A stretch of 64,000 nucleotides of DNA from Calamus simplicifolius (lineage: Eukaryota > Streptophyta > Magnoliopsida > Arecales > Arecaceae): assembly GCA_900491605.1 (NCBI GenBank), contig UESW01003902.1:1-64000 (forward strand), in the 5' to 3' direction. Positions within the stretch are counted from its first letter, which is position 1. The number at the start of each line of letters is the position of its first letter. The position numbers and the translations under genes were made by a program. A model generated the notes under the pieces. It ran no database searches. It had not been told where the DNA came from and worked only from the letters and a program-made list of their open reading frames with translations. This document shows positions 63,318 through 64,000 of the stretch, piece by piece.

Positions 63318-64000
63318 TGTTGATCCATTTATTGATTTTGATGATTAATAAAAGAATTAAGTATATTTATTTGATTACTAATGGATTTTATAAGTGTTTC
63401 AGGACTTAAATCTATTTGATCAATTTAAAGGAATTAAGAAATAAATTTTGAATCAAATACAAATCAGAAATTTTAAAGTTTCAGAGCTTGGAGTCGACAC
63501 CTAGAAGTCTGGAGCCGACCCCATGGCCAATTCAATTTTAATCTAATTTCTGATACTATCCGGAGCCGACACCTAGAGTTTCGGAGCCGACACCTAAAGT
63601 TTCGGAGTCGACACTTACAGTGTCTGGAGCCGACTCCGATGCGGGGACAGAACGTTGATTTTTTGAGCATCCTGGAGCCGACACCTACAGTATTCGGGAG
63701 CCGACACCTGACGACGGCGAGCCACACTTACTTTTGTGGAGCCGACTCCACGACGAACTCAGATTTTACTATTTATGGAAAAACGATCTGGAGCCGACAC
63801 CTGAAAAGCTGGAGCCGACTCCAACCCACCTGGACGAAAAATTAAAAATGCCAGATCAGCTCTAATGGTAATATTTTTGATTTCTGACATCTAACGGGTA
63901 TTTTTTATGAATGGAAATCCTTCCAGGTACACTCCAACGGCTAGATTTCTACTCAAAAATGAATCAAAGGAAAATCTATAAAAAGGGGAAAAAACAACCG
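63318..64000 (+). mobile_element. Start of a Sirevirus/Maximus-like Ty1-copia LTR (runs off the window)
   Basis: TGTTGATCCATTTATTGATT followed by TTGATGATTAATAAAAG resembles the usual start of plant Sirevirus LTRs. The following ~500 bases hold repeated GGAGCCGACACC motifs and no ORF. The lineage call rests on the first ~50 bases only, and the element cannot be confirmed without its internal region. Confidence 0.45.
63487..63825. repeat. Irregular GGAGCCGAC(A/T)CC motif cluster
   Basis: About ten copies of GGAGCCGACACC, GGAGCCGACTCC or GGAGTCGACAC occur at irregular spacing of 20-50 bases within the putative LTR. Some pairs are close enough to fold. Confidence 0.7.

Overview
This window is a block of plant nuclear chromatin built almost entirely from nested transposable elements. 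The host is a flowering plant. It is probably a monocot, but that is a weak inference from the mix of GC-rich Tat-type gypsy, Tekay-type chromovirus, Ty1-copia and L1-type LINE elements. No bacterial, organellar or viral gene set is present. The only plausible host gene is a small uncharacterised one at 12665-13417. A second, broken copy is split between 24884-25065 and 30155-30432.

Layout. 1-6540: a Ty3-gypsy (Tekay/Del-like) element with long LTRs (1-2572 and 4367-6540), a tRNA-Met-type primer site and a decayed integrase tail. 6546-11700: a degenerate Ty1-copia element on the minus strand. 11706-12130: an unassigned repeat fragment. 12400-13450: the host-like gene. 14884-18462: a second Tekay LTR plus leader, truncated. 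18767-24656: an old plus-strand LINE hit by two minus-strand LINEs. 24884-30432: the paralogous pseudogene, split by a complete 5.1-kb Ty1-copia element with a perfect 5-bp target duplication. 30637-62084: a Tat/Retand-type gypsy element (A, minus strand, target duplication TTACC). A relative (B, plus strand, 41988-58014, target duplication AGTTT) lies inside its reverse transcriptase gene. 62565-63316: a probable further gypsy LTR. 63318-64000: the start of a Sirevirus-like copia LTR.

Elements A and B carry gag, protease, reverse transcriptase, two RNase H domains and integrase on the sense strand. Between integrase and the 3' LTR each has about 8 kb that reads best on the opposite strand. 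It holds a multi-exon gene resembling the 'putative gypsy type transposon' family, a short transcription unit without a convincing ORF, and a small coiled-coil ORF. Each unit has its own TATA box and each is followed by a tandem array of GC-rich hairpins (27-bp, about 32-bp and 64-bp units). The order unit-array-unit-array-unit-array-pol is the same in both copies. This antisense cassette, its hairpin arrays and the compensatory base pairs in the hairpins are the most interesting content here.

A second structural point concerns the Tekay copies. The 3' LTR at 4367-6540 is followed by CAAAG, and the 5' LTR at 14884 is preceded by CAAAG, with the host-like gene between them. This fits a tandem duplication by unequal crossing over between gene copies. 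All boundaries and homologies were read by eye; percent identities, database matches and expression were not computed.
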